This document shows, in pieces, positions 33,453-43,960 of a stretch of 64,000 nucleotides of DNA (position 1 is its first letter; every line of letters begins with the position of its first letter). Origin of the DNA: CAVQBP01 sp963723205 (GTDB taxonomy: Bacteria; Bacteroidota; Ignavibacteria; Ignavibacteriales; Ignavibacteriaceae); the NCBI GenBank assembly GCA_963723205.1, contig CAVRQC010000024.1:1-64000 (forward strand). Reading direction: 5' to 3'. The notes below the pieces were generated by a model, which was not told the DNA's origin, did not search any database, and saw nothing but the letters and a program-made list of their open reading frames with translations. The translations under genes and the position numbers were made by a program.

Positions 33453-34718
33453 TTGGATAAGTTTGTTATAAACGGCGGGAAAAAAATAAGTGGTGAAATT
33501 ACAATCAGCGGTGCAAAAAATGCTTCATTGGCTTTAATGCCGGCTTCAATTTTAGCGACAGGTAAATCCATACTTTATAATACTCCCGAATTGAATGACG
33601 TTTATACAATGATTAAACTTCTTAATTACCTGGGGATCAGCAGCGAATTTTCAAATCATAAAGTAGAATTAAATACTTCAGGAATAAATAACCAGTTTGC
33701 TCCTTATGAACATGTAAAAAAGATGCGTGCTTCGATATACGTATTAGGCCCGTTATTAACAAAATTCGGTTATGCAAAAGTATCTTTACCAGGAGGATGT
33801 GCGTGGGGACCGAGACCGGTTAATCTTCATCTTGAAGGTATGAAAAGACTTGGTGCTGAGATTGAGTTATCGGAAGGTTACATTATAGCAAAAAGTAAAA
33901 GACTTAAAGGTGCATTAATCAGCTTTGATATACCATCTGTAGGTGCGACTGGTAATGTCTTAATGGCTGCTGTTTTAGCAAAGGGAACTACAATTATTAA
34001 TAATGCTGCAATGGAGCCTGAGATAACCAACCTTGTAGAATACTTAATTAAGATGGGTGCAAAGATTGACGGGGCTAATACTGCAACTTTGACTGTTGAA
34101 GGTGTTGATGAACTAAAACCGGTGGAAATAGATACCATTCCTGATAGAATTGAAGCAGGAACGTTGCTGGTTGCTGCAGCAATAACCGGCGGGGAAATCA
34201 AAATTAAAAATATTCCTTCTAAATTTATTAGCCATATTATTTCAAAGCTTGAGGACAGCGGATGCAGTATATCTAATTCTAACGGATTAATGGAATTATT
34301 GAAAAGTGATAATCAGATTAAAGCTACTGATATTTCAACTGCAGTATTTCCCGGTTTTCCGACAGATATGCAGGCTCAATGGATTGCTTATATGTCTTTA
34401 GCTGATGGCGTAGCAACTGTAAAAGACAATATTTATTTAGATAGATTTACACATGTTCCGGAGCTTCAAAGACTTGGAGCTAATATACAGGTAAAAGAAA
34501 ATACAGCAATTATTCAGGGAGTGTCAAAGCTAAAAGGAGCAAAAGTGATGTCTACAGATCTGAGAGCTAGTGCAAGCCTTGTATTAGCCGGTTTAGCTGC
34601 AGAAGGAACTACTGAAGTTTTAAGAGTCTATCATTTGGATAGAGGTTATGAAAAAATTGAACAAAAATTAACAAACTTAGGGGCTGATATTCAACGAATC
34701 CCAGGTGCTGAATATTAA
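33453..34718 (+). CDS. murA: UDP-N-acetylglucosamine 1-carboxyvinyltransferase
   Basis: A 421-residue enolpyruvyl transferase, first committed step of peptidoglycan synthesis. It has two similar alpha/beta domains. The PEP-binding catalytic cysteine is C116 in LPGGCAWGPRP, target of fosfomycin in this family. Lys22-Asn23 of AKNASL is present. The start is TTG with GAGGA upstream; no ATG fits better. The stop at 34718 is followed two bases later by the GTG of the next gene, so they may be co-transcribed, though the products are unrelated. Confidence 0.95.
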   Translation: MDKFVINGGKKISGEITISGAKNASLALMPASILATGKSILYNTPELNDVYTMIKLLNYLGISSEFSNHKVELNTSGINNQFAPYEHVKKMRASIYVLGPLLTKFGYAKVSLPGGCAWGPRPVNLHLEGMKRLGAEIELSEGYIIAKSKRLKGALISFDIPSVGATGNVLMAAVLAKGTTIINNAAMEPEITNLVEYLIKMGAKIDGANTATLTVEGVDELKPVEIDTIPDRIEAGTLLVAAAITGGEIKIKNIPSKFISHIISKLEDSGCSISNSNGLMELLKSDNQIKATDISTAVFPGFPTDMQAQWIAYMSLADGVATVKDNIYLDRFTHVPELQRLGANIQVKENTAIIQGVSKLKGAKVMSTDLRASASLVLAGLAAEGTTEVLRVYHLDRGYEKIEQKLTNLGADIQRIPGAEY

Positions 34719-34720
34719 TT

Positions 34721-36949
34721 GTGAGTAGAGCAAAAAAAATATTTGGATTAGAAAATAGCCTCCCGGTGTATTTACTAATTATTATCGTTTTCGATTTAAT
34801 ATTAATCTTTATGCCGTTAACAAAAGTTTTTGGCTATGAATATTCTGTTGCAAATTCGGTATTGTTAGTTTTCCTGTCCGGCATTTTTTCAATTAGGCTG
34901 TTAACTAACTACCCAAGCCAGGAAAGCAAAAAAACTGTTACTAAATCATTAATATTTGCCGGACTGTTTTTTATTCTTCTGCCTGCTATAATTTCTGTTA
35001 CAAATTCTTTTTTTACAGCTAAATGTTCCTTGTTGGACGGTTCCCTTTTTTACCTGGTTATAACTGTCCCGGCTTTTATCATAGGTAGCGGGCTTGGATT
35101 TTTTATCAGCATCATATTTAAAAGATTCGGGATTTTAATTTTTATAATTATTTTCTTTCTGATTCTCCTGATCCCATTAATCGAATTTTATTTCAATCCG
35201 CAGGTTTATTTTTATAATCCTATTTTGGCTTATTTGCCCGGTACTATTTATGATGAAGCTTTAAGAGTAGATATTAAACTGGTGATTTACAGGGCTCTAA
35301 ATTTATTCTTTTTCGGAAGTATACTTTATGTTACGTACCAGATGTATTACCGGAAAAATCATACTACTAAAAAATTCCTGGCTTTTGTAGTAATTTTGAT
35401 TTCGACTTTGTTCATTTATTTTTCCCCTCTATTTGGATATTCAACCGATAAAGCCAGAATTGAAAAGGAATTAACAGGTACAATAGATACTCCTCATTTT
35501 ATTATTCATTACTCTCCGAAAGTAAATAAGGACTTAATAAATGATATAACTATTCATCATGAATATTATTACAAAGTATTAATTGGATTTTTTAATGTTA
35601 GTCTAAACAAAAAAATTGAGTCATTTCTTTTCTTAAATGATGAACAAAAGAAAAGGCTTTTCGGTTCTGCCAATGCAGATGTTGCCAAACCATGGCTGCT
35701 GCAGATTTATATATCTTATCAGGATTATAATACAACACTAAAGCATGAACTTGCTCATTGTTTTACTTCTGCTTTTGCGCATGGTTTATTTAAAGTAGCG
35801 GATGGTTTTAATCCGTATTTAATTGAAGGCGCCGCCGTTGCAGCTGATCCTGTTTATGATGAAAATGATATTCATTTCATGGCTGCTTTAGCTTATCATT
35901 TTGGTTATAAAACCGATCTCAAACACCTTTTTAATTTTATGAGCTTTTTTAAACAGGCATCGAGTATTTCATATATATTTGCCGGTTCATTTTCTAAATA
36001 TTTAATTGATAAATACGGAATTGAAAAATATAAAAAGCTCTATTCGGATCTCGATTTTAAAAAAATTTACGGAACATCAATAGATACATTGAATATTGAC
36101 TATTCGAAATTCCTTGATAAAATAAATACAAAAGGGAATGCTGATAAAGCCTATTATTACTTTGGAAGAAAATCGATTTTTTACAAAGTCTGCCCGAGAT
36201 ATATTGCCTCCAGGCTGAATGAAGCATGGGAACTTTATAATAAAAAAAGATATGCAGAAGCAAGGAATATTTTTGAAAATATTTTCAAGTTGGGAAAGAA
36301 TTATTCTGCACTAATCGGTATGGCTGAATGTGAATCTGAACTGGGCAATAATAAAAAGGCAATAAATTTATTGGAGAAAAATCTTTCATTCTATAAAAAT
36401 TCTGCATACTATTATAATATCGAATTTACTTTAGGAGATCTCCAGGTAAAACAAAACGATTTGTTTGGTGCTGATACAAATTATACTGCATTGATGAATG
36501 AGAACCCAAACAGGAGATATTATTATTTAACAAGACTTAGAAAATACCTGATGAAAGATTCCTTAATAAAAGTCTATGTCAATGGAAATGATTTTGATAA
36601 ATTTCAGGTAATAAAAAAAATAAATACAAATAAATATGATTATAATTCGATACCTGTATTTATAAATCTTGCAAGAGCCTTAAATAAAGATTATAAATTA
36701 TTTATAAAAAATTTTGATAAGACAATTAGAATTAAAGATTATTCTTCCAGTTATGCTATGTACAGGTTATCGATTTATATGCTTGAAAATCTAGATATTC
36801 AAGATGCAAGAAAGATGGCAGCCTTATCATTGAGATATAATTCTGATAAAAATTTTAATTATATTCTGCAGAATAATTTCGATTTAACCGACTGGTTTTT
36901 TTATAATGGTGAAACAACTTTAAAACAATTTCATTATAGATATGAATAA
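34721..36949 (+). CDS. Membrane protein with peptidase-MA-like HELAH site and TPR region
   Basis: A 742-residue protein: about six or seven transmembrane helices (residues about 15-250), a zinc-metallopeptidase-like domain with H342-E-L-A-H346 and a downstream Glu in LIEGAAVAAD, then TPR-like helical repeats (about 500-740, for example AEARNIFENIFKLG). The HExxH...EGxA pattern is that of the peptidase-MA-like (gluzincin) group. The start is GTG, two bases after murA. A smaller relative with a single helix is at 47823-48653. The function is unknown. It may process or sense envelope proteins. Confidence 0.8.
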   Translation: MSRAKKIFGLENSLPVYLLIIIVFDLILIFMPLTKVFGYEYSVANSVLLVFLSGIFSIRLLTNYPSQESKKTVTKSLIFAGLFFILLPAIISVTNSFFTAKCSLLDGSLFYLVITVPAFIIGSGLGFFISIIFKRFGILIFIIIFFLILLIPLIEFYFNPQVYFYNPILAYLPGTIYDEALRVDIKLVIYRALNLFFFGSILYVTYQMYYRKNHTTKKFLAFVVILISTLFIYFSPLFGYSTDKARIEKELTGTIDTPHFIIHYSPKVNKDLINDITIHHEYYYKVLIGFFNVSLNKKIESFLFLNDEQKKRLFGSANADVAKPWLLQIYISYQDYNTTLKHELAHCFTSAFAHGLFKVADGFNPYLIEGAAVAADPVYDENDIHFMAALAYHFGYKTDLKHLFNFMSFFKQASSISYIFAGSFSKYLIDKYGIEKYKKLYSDLDFKKIYGTSIDTLNIDYSKFLDKINTKGNADKAYYYFGRKSIFYKVCPRYIASRLNEAWELYNKKRYAEARNIFENIFKLGKNYSALIGMAECESELGNNKKAINLLEKNLSFYKNSAYYYNIEFTLGDLQVKQNDLFGADTNYTALMNENPNRRYYYLTRLRKYLMKDSLIKVYVNGNDFDKFQVIKKINTNKYDYNSIPVFINLARALNKDYKLFIKNFDKTIRIKDYSSSYAMYRLSIYMLENLDIQDARKMAALSLRYNSDKNFNYILQNNFDLTDWFFYNGETTLKQFHYRYE

Positions 36950-38042
36950 ACCTGAATTATCAACGGCGATACATACAAAAGTTTCCGCTTATTTATTGGG
37001 ATTTATTTCATTTATTTTGTTTGTATATGTTTTAATGGCATTAAAAGAGATTTTAATCCCTTTTACTATAGCTATTTTCTTAACTTACCTTTTTCACCCC
37101 CTCGTTTCACATTTTAAAAAATATGGTATCCCTACATGGGTATCACTGGTACTTATTCTTATTATAGTATCATCGGTTTATTACCTGGTCGGACTTTTAA
37201 TAATCTCTTCTCTTAGTTCATTTCCGCAAAATATGCAGGCTTATTCTACAAACTTGTCAAAATTTTTGCAGCAAATGCTTACTCCGTTCAATTTAACTGT
37301 AAAGGAATTTGCAGCGTTATTTAATCTGAATCTCCAGGAGTTTGATTTTAGTACTGTATTCCAGGGCTTATTTAAAGCCGGCATAATTCAAAATATAGTA
37401 AGCTCTTTTTCAGCTATGCTGGAAGATTTTGTAATTATGATGATCTTCTGGGTATTTATGGTACTGGGTAAAAATAAATTTGAAGAAAGAGTGAAGAGAG
37501 CTTTTAGCGGGAATAAAGAATCAGTTGAAAAAACTATTAATAGTTTCAACACACAGCTTCAATCTTATATAATCATTAAAACTATTGTAAGCCTGCTGGT
37601 TGCATTAGTAGCTACTATTATTTTTTTAGCGTATGGGGTTGATTATGCTTTAATATGGGGACTGCTCACTTTTATATTAAATTTTATTCCGAATATCGGC
37701 GCATTACTTGCAACTATAGCTCCAATTGTAATTGCATTGCTGGAATATGGTTTCGGTTTTACAGCAGTATCAATGGCTGCTTTACTTACTATTAACCATA
37801 CGGTAGTAGGCAACCTGGTTGAGCCACATTACCTGGGGAAACAAATGGATTTGAGCCCGGTATTTGTTTTATTCTCGTTAATTTTCTGGGGCTGGATATG
37901 GGGAATTGTCGGTATGTTTCTTTCAGTACCGATTGCGGCAGCAATGAAAATTTTATTCGGCAATATAGAACCACTGAAACCTGTGGCTATTTTGATGGGA
38001 AGTAAAGCAGAACCGCTTGAGGCAGATCAGGGTTTACCTTAG
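36942..38042 (+). CDS. AI-2E/PerM-family permease
   Basis: A 366-residue membrane protein with about seven or eight helices. Typical family features are visible: a paired helix start (LALKEILIPFTIAIFLTYLFHPLV), a soluble middle part of about 110 residues, then ILNFIPNIGALLATIAP and GNLVEPHYLGKQMDLSPVFVL, the conserved C-terminal signature. It probably exports small molecules; the AI-2 role was named for E. coli TqsA. It overlaps the previous gene by eight bases, so they form one unit. Confidence 0.92.
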   Translation: MNKPELSTAIHTKVSAYLLGFISFILFVYVLMALKEILIPFTIAIFLTYLFHPLVSHFKKYGIPTWVSLVLILIIVSSVYYLVGLLIISSLSSFPQNMQAYSTNLSKFLQQMLTPFNLTVKEFAALFNLNLQEFDFSTVFQGLFKAGIIQNIVSSFSAMLEDFVIMMIFWVFMVLGKNKFEERVKRAFSGNKESVEKTINSFNTQLQSYIIIKTIVSLLVALVATIIFLAYGVDYALIWGLLTFILNFIPNIGALLATIAPIVIALLEYGFGFTAVSMAALLTINHTVVGNLVEPHYLGKQMDLSPVFVLFSLIFWGWIWGIVGMFLSVPIAAAMKILFGNIEPLKPVAILMGSKAEPLEADQGLP

Positions 38043-38180
38043 AATACACAACACACAAAAAGTGACTGGTAACATCTTAACATTCCATTATTCCGAATTT
38101 CCAATGTTCCAAAATCGTTGCTTACACAAGTACAATTCCTTATTATTGAACCATTAAAAAATTCTGAATAATATTTAGTT

Positions 38181-39587
38181 ATGAAACTAGATTTGGATTT
38201 TAAAAAATACCCGTTTTTATTAATTGCACATCAGACTGCCAACGAAATAAAACAGAAAGTATATATAGTCGGCGGATTTGTCCGGGATAAGATTATTGGC
38301 AGGGAAGGTAATGAAATAGATTTTCTTGTAATAGGGAACGGTATCGATTTCGTTAAGAAATTTGCAGAAAAACTGGGAGTTGAAAAAGTATCTGTTTTTA
38401 AAAATTTTGGCACGGCTCATTTTAAGTATAAAGGATTTGATCTGGAATTTGTTGGTGCGCGTAAAGAATCATATAAAAGAAACAGCAGGAATCCAAAAGT
38501 TAATCAGGGAACTTTTGAAGATGATATTCAAAGGAGGGATTTCACTATAAATACATTGGCTGTTTCTTTAAATGAAAATAATTTTAGTGAAATAGTTGAT
38601 ACATATGACGGATTAACTGATATAAAAGAAAAGGTTATTAAAACACCGTTGGATCCGTTGCAGACGTTTGACGATGATCCTTTAAGAATTTTAAGAGCAT
38701 ACAGGTTTGCTTCTCAATTAAATTTTAAGGTAGACAAAACTATTGATGTAGCTGCTTATCAGTTAAGGGAAAGGCTTAAGATTATTTCCCAGGAAAGAAT
38801 TTCAGATGAGTTCCTGAAAATATTAAGTTCACCTAAACCATCAATCGGTTTAAAGCTGTTATATGATTCGGGCGTTTTGGAAATAATTTTCCCGGAAATA
38901 TCAAATTTAGCCGGTGTTGAGCAGAGAAAAGATTATCATCACAAAGATGTCTTCCTGCATACTTTAAAAGTGGTCGATAATATTTCCGAAGTAACTGAAA
39001 ATGTATGGCTTCGTTTTACAGCTCTAGTTCATGATATTGCCAAACCTCAAACTAAAAGATTTGTTGAAGGAACCGGGTGGACATTCCATGGTCATGAAGA
39101 GGTTGGCGCAAGAATGATGAAATCTGTTTTCAAAAAATTAAAGCTTCCTTTAAATAAACTGGAATATGTTGAAAAATTAGTCCGTCTTCATTTAAGACCA
39201 ATTGCATTGGCAGGAGAAGAGGTTACGGATTCTGCTATAAGAAGATTAATTGTTTCTGCGGGTGAAGATCTTAGAGACCTGATTACTTTATGCCGTGCAG
39301 ATATTACAAGTAAAAACCCAAGGAAGGTTTCTAGGTATCTTGAGAACTATGAAAATGTTATGAAAAAGGTATGGGAAGTTGAAGAGAAAGATAAGCTTAG
39401 AAATTTCCAATCTCCCGTCAGAGGTGAAGTTATAATGGAAATTTGTGATCTAAAGCCTTCCAAAAAAGTAGGTGAGATTAAATCTGCAATTGAAGATGCA
39501 ATACTTGATGGAAAGATAGGTAATAATTATGAAGAAGCTTATCAATATTTATTGGAAATTAAAGATGAGTATTTGAAAAAGGATTGA
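38181..39587 (+). CDS. cca: CCA-adding tRNA nucleotidyltransferase with HD domain
   Basis: A 468-residue class II nucleotidyltransferase. The head domain has VGGFVRDKIIG and the catalytic acidic pair E45-I-D47 (usually DxD; the first Asp is replaced by Glu here). A neck/body part and the RNA-binding helical region follow, with an HD hydrolase domain (LVHDIAKPQTK) about residue 290, as in bacterial CCA-adding or poly(A) polymerase-like enzymes. It adds or repairs CCA at tRNA 3' ends, matching the tRNA-Leu gene here that lacks encoded CCA. Confidence 0.9.
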   Translation: MKLDLDFKKYPFLLIAHQTANEIKQKVYIVGGFVRDKIIGREGNEIDFLVIGNGIDFVKKFAEKLGVEKVSVFKNFGTAHFKYKGFDLEFVGARKESYKRNSRNPKVNQGTFEDDIQRRDFTINTLAVSLNENNFSEIVDTYDGLTDIKEKVIKTPLDPLQTFDDDPLRILRAYRFASQLNFKVDKTIDVAAYQLRERLKIISQERISDEFLKILSSPKPSIGLKLLYDSGVLEIIFPEISNLAGVEQRKDYHHKDVFLHTLKVVDNISEVTENVWLRFTALVHDIAKPQTKRFVEGTGWTFHGHEEVGARMMKSVFKKLKLPLNKLEYVEKLVRLHLRPIALAGEEVTDSAIRRLIVSAGEDLRDLITLCRADITSKNPRKVSRYLENYENVMKKVWEVEEKDKLRNFQSPVRGEVIMEICDLKPSKKVGEIKSAIEDAILDGKIGNNYEEAYQYLLEIKDEYLKKD

Positions 39588-39662
39588 GAAAATTAAAGAT
39601 TAAAAAACATGTCCGGCCAAGTCACAAAGGCTTTCAAAACGAATCCGGATTGAAAGAGTAAT

Positions 39663-40118
39663 ATGATTGTAATATCCAGAACAAACAGCTATAACAAAGA
39701 TTTTAGACTTTTAACTTCATTGCTTGATGCTGAATTGCATGGCAGGTATGGTGAACTTCAGAATTTTTATGATAATCAAAATATAATTGAAGCCAATGAT
39801 AATGTTGTTGTAGTCTTTTATGATAAAATTCCTGTTGCATGCGGATGCTTTAAAATTTTTGATACTGAAACTGTGGAAATAAAAAGAATGTTTGTAGAAA
39901 GGGATTACCGCGGTAAAGGAATTTCCAAAATTATATTGAACGAACTTGAAAAATGGGCACAGGAAAGTGGTTATAGAAAAGCAGTTCTTGAGACCGGTAC
40001 CAAGCAAAACGAAGCAATTGGGTTATATCAAAAAAGCGGGTATAAAAAAATTGATAATTATGGTCAGTATGCCGGTGTTGAAACCAGTGTTTGTATGTTG
40101 AAAGAACTCTTAGTATAA
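39663..40118 (+). CDS. GNAT-family N-acetyltransferase
   Basis: A 151-residue GNAT fold. The acetyl-CoA-binding motif RGKGISKIILNELEKWA (Q/RxxGxG/A type) and the following beta-bulge NEAIGLYQKSGYKK are clear. Substrate unknown; proteins of this size often modify peptides, amines or antibiotics. The ribosome-binding site is weak. It lies 75 bases after the CCA enzyme. Confidence 0.9.
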   Translation: MIVISRTNSYNKDFRLLTSLLDAELHGRYGELQNFYDNQNIIEANDNVVVVFYDKIPVACGCFKIFDTETVEIKRMFVERDYRGKGISKIILNELEKWAQESGYRKAVLETGTKQNEAIGLYQKSGYKKIDNYGQYAGVETSVCMLKELLV

Positions 40119-40486
40119 AGAAATTTTGATCTTGATTAATGTAATAGACAATACAGTATTTTATCCTGGTTAAATTCAATATAAATTAATAACTACTGAC
40201 ATTGTGCAATTATTATTAAATTAACAATTATACATTACTTTAAATTGATTATTCCTTAAAAAATAACCTCTCAAATGCTGCAATAAATAAATATTTAGGT
40301 GGTTTTATCTGCCGTATATATATTTATTCAACCGTTTGTAAAGTAAACTATTAAAATAGTCTCTCTCTTTTTATTTTTGTACAGTTAGTTAACGAAATTA
40401 TTGATAGACTTGATTTGTAACTTTTCATAACTTTTATTTGTCTAATTCATGATATTCAATATTTGATAATAAACGGGAGTAAATAA
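40119..40486. other. Intergenic, promoter region of the export operon
   Basis: The 368 bases are AT-rich with a CGGGAGT sequence just before the TolC gene. A promoter for the following six genes must lie here. No palindrome or gene fragment was found. Promoter boxes were not assigned. Confidence 0.5.
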
Positions 40487-41833
40487 ATGCGGACTTTTCT
40501 TTCATTGTTATGCATTATTTCATTAAACATTTCGATCTTTGGCCAAAAAGAATTAACCTTAAACGAAGCATTAACCATTGCACTACACAAGAACACCCAG
40601 CTATTGAAAACCAGTAATGAACTGCAGGGTTATGAATCAAATGTAAAAGCTTCGTATGGAAATTTTATGCCGGATCTAAATGCCTCGGGAAGTTTTGGCT
40701 GGACCCGAACTGAAGTTAAAGCTAGAACTATAAGTTTTGGAGGGTTTGTTTTTCAGCAGCCTGCAGCTACAAGCGAAACAAGGAATTATTCAGCTAGTTT
40801 AAACTCAGGTATTACACTATTTGATGGATTGGCAAATTTTGCTCAATTAAGTCAAAGCCAGAATAATCTTGAAGCAGCCCGTTTGAATTTGGAAAGAGTT
40901 AAACAGGATATTGTTTTCCAGACAATAAGTCTTTACTATCAGGTTATTAATGCGCAGCAGCTGTTAAAAGTAAAAGAAGAAGATGTTAAGTACAACCAGA
41001 AAAATCTGGAAACAATTACCGAAAGAAACAAACTTGGGGGAGCCACCCTTGCTGATGTTTACCTTCAGCAGGTTCAATCCGGAAATGCAGACCTGGCATT
41101 AATCCAGGCGAAAAATAACCTTGAAACAGCTAAAAGTAATTTATTATATTATCTCGGTCTAAATGTCTTTCAGGAATATTCCTACAGCGATACTCTTTCT
41201 TCTGCTGAATCTCAATTGTTAAAGTCGAATGTTGCCGATAATTATTCGGATTTGGCAAATTTGGCTGAACAGGCTTTAAACAATAGGGTAGATTATAAAA
41301 GCGCGAAGTTAAGCCTTGAAAGTGCTTATAACGGAGTTACAATTGCTAAATCGGGACATCTGCCTGTTCTATCCGGAAGCGGAAGTTTTGGTTTGGGTGC
41401 GAATAAAATTAATGATTTGTGGGGTTCGAAGACATATAGTTTAGGATTAAATCTTAGTATTCCTATTTTTTCCGGTTTCTCAGTCTCAAACCGGGTGCAG
41501 TTAGCAGAAGTTACTGCTGAAGATCACGAATATGATTTAAGTGATCTGGAAAGACAGATAAAAAAGGATATCCAAAAAACATTTTTGGATCTTCAGGCGG
41601 CACAAAAGGGACTTGCAGTTAGTAAAAATAATGTGAAATCTGCCCTGGAAAATTTAAAGATCGAACAGGAAAAATATAGCTTAGGTTCGGGTAAGCTGCT
41701 GGATGTTTTGATTGCCAATACTAATTATACTACTGCTCAAAGCGATTATATCAATTCAGAGTTTTCTTATATTGTACTAAGCCAGCAGTTAAAATATTAC
41801 CTTGGAACCCTTGATTATCAAAAATATCAATAA
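40487..41833 (+). CDS. TolC-family outer-membrane efflux protein
   Basis: A 448-residue protein with a signal peptide (about 1-20) and the two repeated TolC units of beta-strand plus long coiled helices (KELTLNEALTIALHKNTQLLKTSNEL, then the second unit with SIPIFSGFSVSNRVQLAE). It forms the outer-membrane channel of a tripartite exporter. It is the first gene of the 40.5-47.7 kb operon. Confidence 0.93.
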   Translation: MRTFLSLLCIISLNISIFGQKELTLNEALTIALHKNTQLLKTSNELQGYESNVKASYGNFMPDLNASGSFGWTRTEVKARTISFGGFVFQQPAATSETRNYSASLNSGITLFDGLANFAQLSQSQNNLEAARLNLERVKQDIVFQTISLYYQVINAQQLLKVKEEDVKYNQKNLETITERNKLGGATLADVYLQQVQSGNADLALIQAKNNLETAKSNLLYYLGLNVFQEYSYSDTLSSAESQLLKSNVADNYSDLANLAEQALNNRVDYKSAKLSLESAYNGVTIAKSGHLPVLSGSGSFGLGANKINDLWGSKTYSLGLNLSIPIFSGFSVSNRVQLAEVTAEDHEYDLSDLERQIKKDIQKTFLDLQAAQKGLAVSKNNVKSALENLKIEQEKYSLGSGKLLDVLIANTNYTTAQSDYINSEFSYIVLSQQLKYYLGTLDYQKYQ

Positions 41834-41904
41834 ATTTTATAAAATATTAATAATGATACCGCATATGCGTCATAAATAAAAATTTTAATAATAGGAGAAT
41901 TTCC

Positions 41905-43191
41905 ATGGCTAACGGAAAAAAGAAATCAAAAAAGAAGATTTATATATTTAGTGCAATAGGAGTTGTACTTGTAGCTTTAATTCTTATGGCACTTCTTGGA
42001 GGCAGCAAAGAAAATATAATTCCGGTTCAGGTTGAAAAAGTTATTAAAAGAAACATAACTCAAACTGTTTCTGCCACAGGAACAATCGATTCGGAATTTA
42101 AAGTTGATATAACTCCTGAGGTAACAGGTGAAATAGTTAAACTCCCTGTTAAAGAGGGAGATAAAGTAAAAAAGGGTGAGCTTCTTATCAAAATAAATGC
42201 AAAGCAATACGAAGCAGATAAAGAAAGTGCTGAAGCAAATCTTCTGGCTGCAAAATCTACTGCTGCAATGAGAAAAGCACAACTGGATAATGTTCAGGCA
42301 GATTATGAAAGAACAAAAAAATTATATAATAAAAATCTTTCTAGTGATGCCGAATTTCAGGCTGCAAAAAGTAATTATGAATCTTCAAGAGCATCCTATC
42401 AGGGAGCAATGGCTAACGTTTCACAAAGCGAAGCTGCATTAAGAAGGTCCGAAGATCAATTAAGCAAAACAACCATTCTTTCACCAATGGATGGTACCGT
42501 TACTAAATTAAATGTAGAATTAGGTGAGAGAGTTCTGGGCAGCTTTTACAGCCAGGGAACAAATATTATGACAGTCTCCGATCTTAACAATATGGAAGCA
42601 ATTGCTGATGTTGATGAAAATGATGTTGTTCTTGTTTCAATCGGAGATACTGCAAGAATTAAAATCGATGCATTTGGAGATAAAATATTTAAAGGACTTG
42701 TTAAAGAAATCGGGAATAGTGCAATCTCAACAGGTACCGGAACCCAGGAACAAGTAGTTAATTTTGAAGTTAAGATCAAGCTTACTGATTTGGACCCGAA
42801 GCTTCGTCCCGGTATGTCATGCAACGCAGATATTGAAACTGAAACGAAAGATAATGTGATTAGTGTTCCAATCCAGAGTGTTACCGCTAGAACAAATATA
42901 AAAGGATCTGGTGAGAAAGATGCGGATGGTAATGAAGGGAATCCGAATCAAAATACTAAGAAAGCAGAAAAAATTAAAGAAATAGTTTTTATAATAAAAA
43001 ACAATAAAGCTAAATCGGTCGAAGTTGAAACAGGAATAAGTAATAATAATTATATTGAAGTTAAATCCGGGTTATCCGGTGGTGAAGAAGTTGTTAGCGG
43101 GAGCTATAGAGCAATTTCAAGGGAATTAAGTAATGGAGCTAATGTCAGAATAGAGTCCGGTGCAAAAGAAATCGGTCAAAAACAACAATAA
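41905..43191 (+). CDS. Periplasmic adaptor (membrane fusion) protein, MacA-like
   Basis: A 428-residue membrane fusion protein: one N-terminal helix (about 12-32), a lipoyl/biotinyl-like half (VEKVIKRNITQTVSATGTID, KLPVKEGDKVKKGELL), a coiled-coil hairpin (about 95-160), a beta-barrel and a membrane-proximal domain. It links the inner-membrane ABC pump to TolC. The C-terminal domain contains a low-complexity insert (GSGEKDADGNEGNPNQNTKKAE). Translation overlaps or nearly abuts the ATPase gene. Confidence 0.92.
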   Translation: MANGKKKSKKKIYIFSAIGVVLVALILMALLGGSKENIIPVQVEKVIKRNITQTVSATGTIDSEFKVDITPEVTGEIVKLPVKEGDKVKKGELLIKINAKQYEADKESAEANLLAAKSTAAMRKAQLDNVQADYERTKKLYNKNLSSDAEFQAAKSNYESSRASYQGAMANVSQSEAALRRSEDQLSKTTILSPMDGTVTKLNVELGERVLGSFYSQGTNIMTVSDLNNMEAIADVDENDVVLVSIGDTARIKIDAFGDKIFKGLVKEIGNSAISTGTGTQEQVVNFEVKIKLTDLDPKLRPGMSCNADIETETKDNVISVPIQSVTARTNIKGSGEKDADGNEGNPNQNTKKAEKIKEIVFIIKNNKAKSVEVETGISNNNYIEVKSGLSGGEEVVSGSYRAISRELSNGANVRIESGAKEIGQKQQ

Positions 43192-43201
43192 CGGATTAAA
43201 G

Positions 43202-43921
43202 ATGAATATTATAAATATTGAACATATTGCAAAAATTTACCAGGTAGGATTGGAAGAAGTACATGCCTTAAGAGATGTTACAATGAGGATAGATAAAAAT
43301 GAATATGTCGCAATTATGGGTCCTTCCGGTTCTGGGAAGTCTACTTTAATGAATATGCTTGGATGCCTTGATACTCCGACATCAGGGAAATATGATTTCG
43401 CAGGACATAATGTAAGTGAAATGACTGATAATGAACTAGCTAAAATTAGAAATAAAGAAATCGGATTTGTATTCCAGACTTTCAACCTGCTTCCAAGATC
43501 AGATGCTCTGCATAATGTTGAACTGCCTCTTATTTATGCCGGTGTTCCTTCCGCAGAGAGAAAGGAAAGAGCTAAACAAACATTAATTGATGTAGGTTTA
43601 GGAGAAAGAATACACCATAAACCAAATGAATTATCGGGCGGACAAAGACAAAGGGTTGCTATTGCACGTGCATTGGTCACTAATCCGTCAATTATTTTAG
43701 CTGATGAACCTACAGGTAACCTCGATTCTAAAACAGGTGAGGAAATAATGGTTCTTTTTAATGAAATTTATGAAAAGGGTAATACAATAATTCTGGTTAC
43801 TCATGAAGAATATATTGCAGAACATGCAGCAAGGATCATTCGTTTAAAAGATGGCTTAATTGAAAAAGATGAACCTGTACTTAAGAGGTATATTCCCAAG
43901 GTTAAAACTACTGCAGAATAA
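43202..43921 (+). CDS. ABC transporter ATP-binding protein (MacB/LolD type)
   Basis: About 239 residues from the preferred start ATG 43202. An upstream ATG at 43160 would overlap the adaptor. Walker A is GPSGSGKST, the signature LSGGQRQRVAIARAL, Walker B IILADEPT, H-loop THE. The order and composition match the ATPase domain of MacB-type transporters (often a fusion with the permease; separate here). It powers the permeases encoded next. Confidence 0.95.
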   Translation: MNIINIEHIAKIYQVGLEEVHALRDVTMRIDKNEYVAIMGPSGSGKSTLMNMLGCLDTPTSGKYDFAGHNVSEMTDNELAKIRNKEIGFVFQTFNLLPRSDALHNVELPLIYAGVPSAERKERAKQTLIDVGLGERIHHKPNELSGGQRQRVAIARALVTNPSIILADEPTGNLDSKTGEEIMVLFNEIYEKGNTIILVTHEEYIAEHAARIIRLKDGLIEKDEPVLKRYIPKVKTTAE

Positions 43922-43960
43922 TATAAAATATTTTAATAAACAATTAAGGAAGAGGACAAA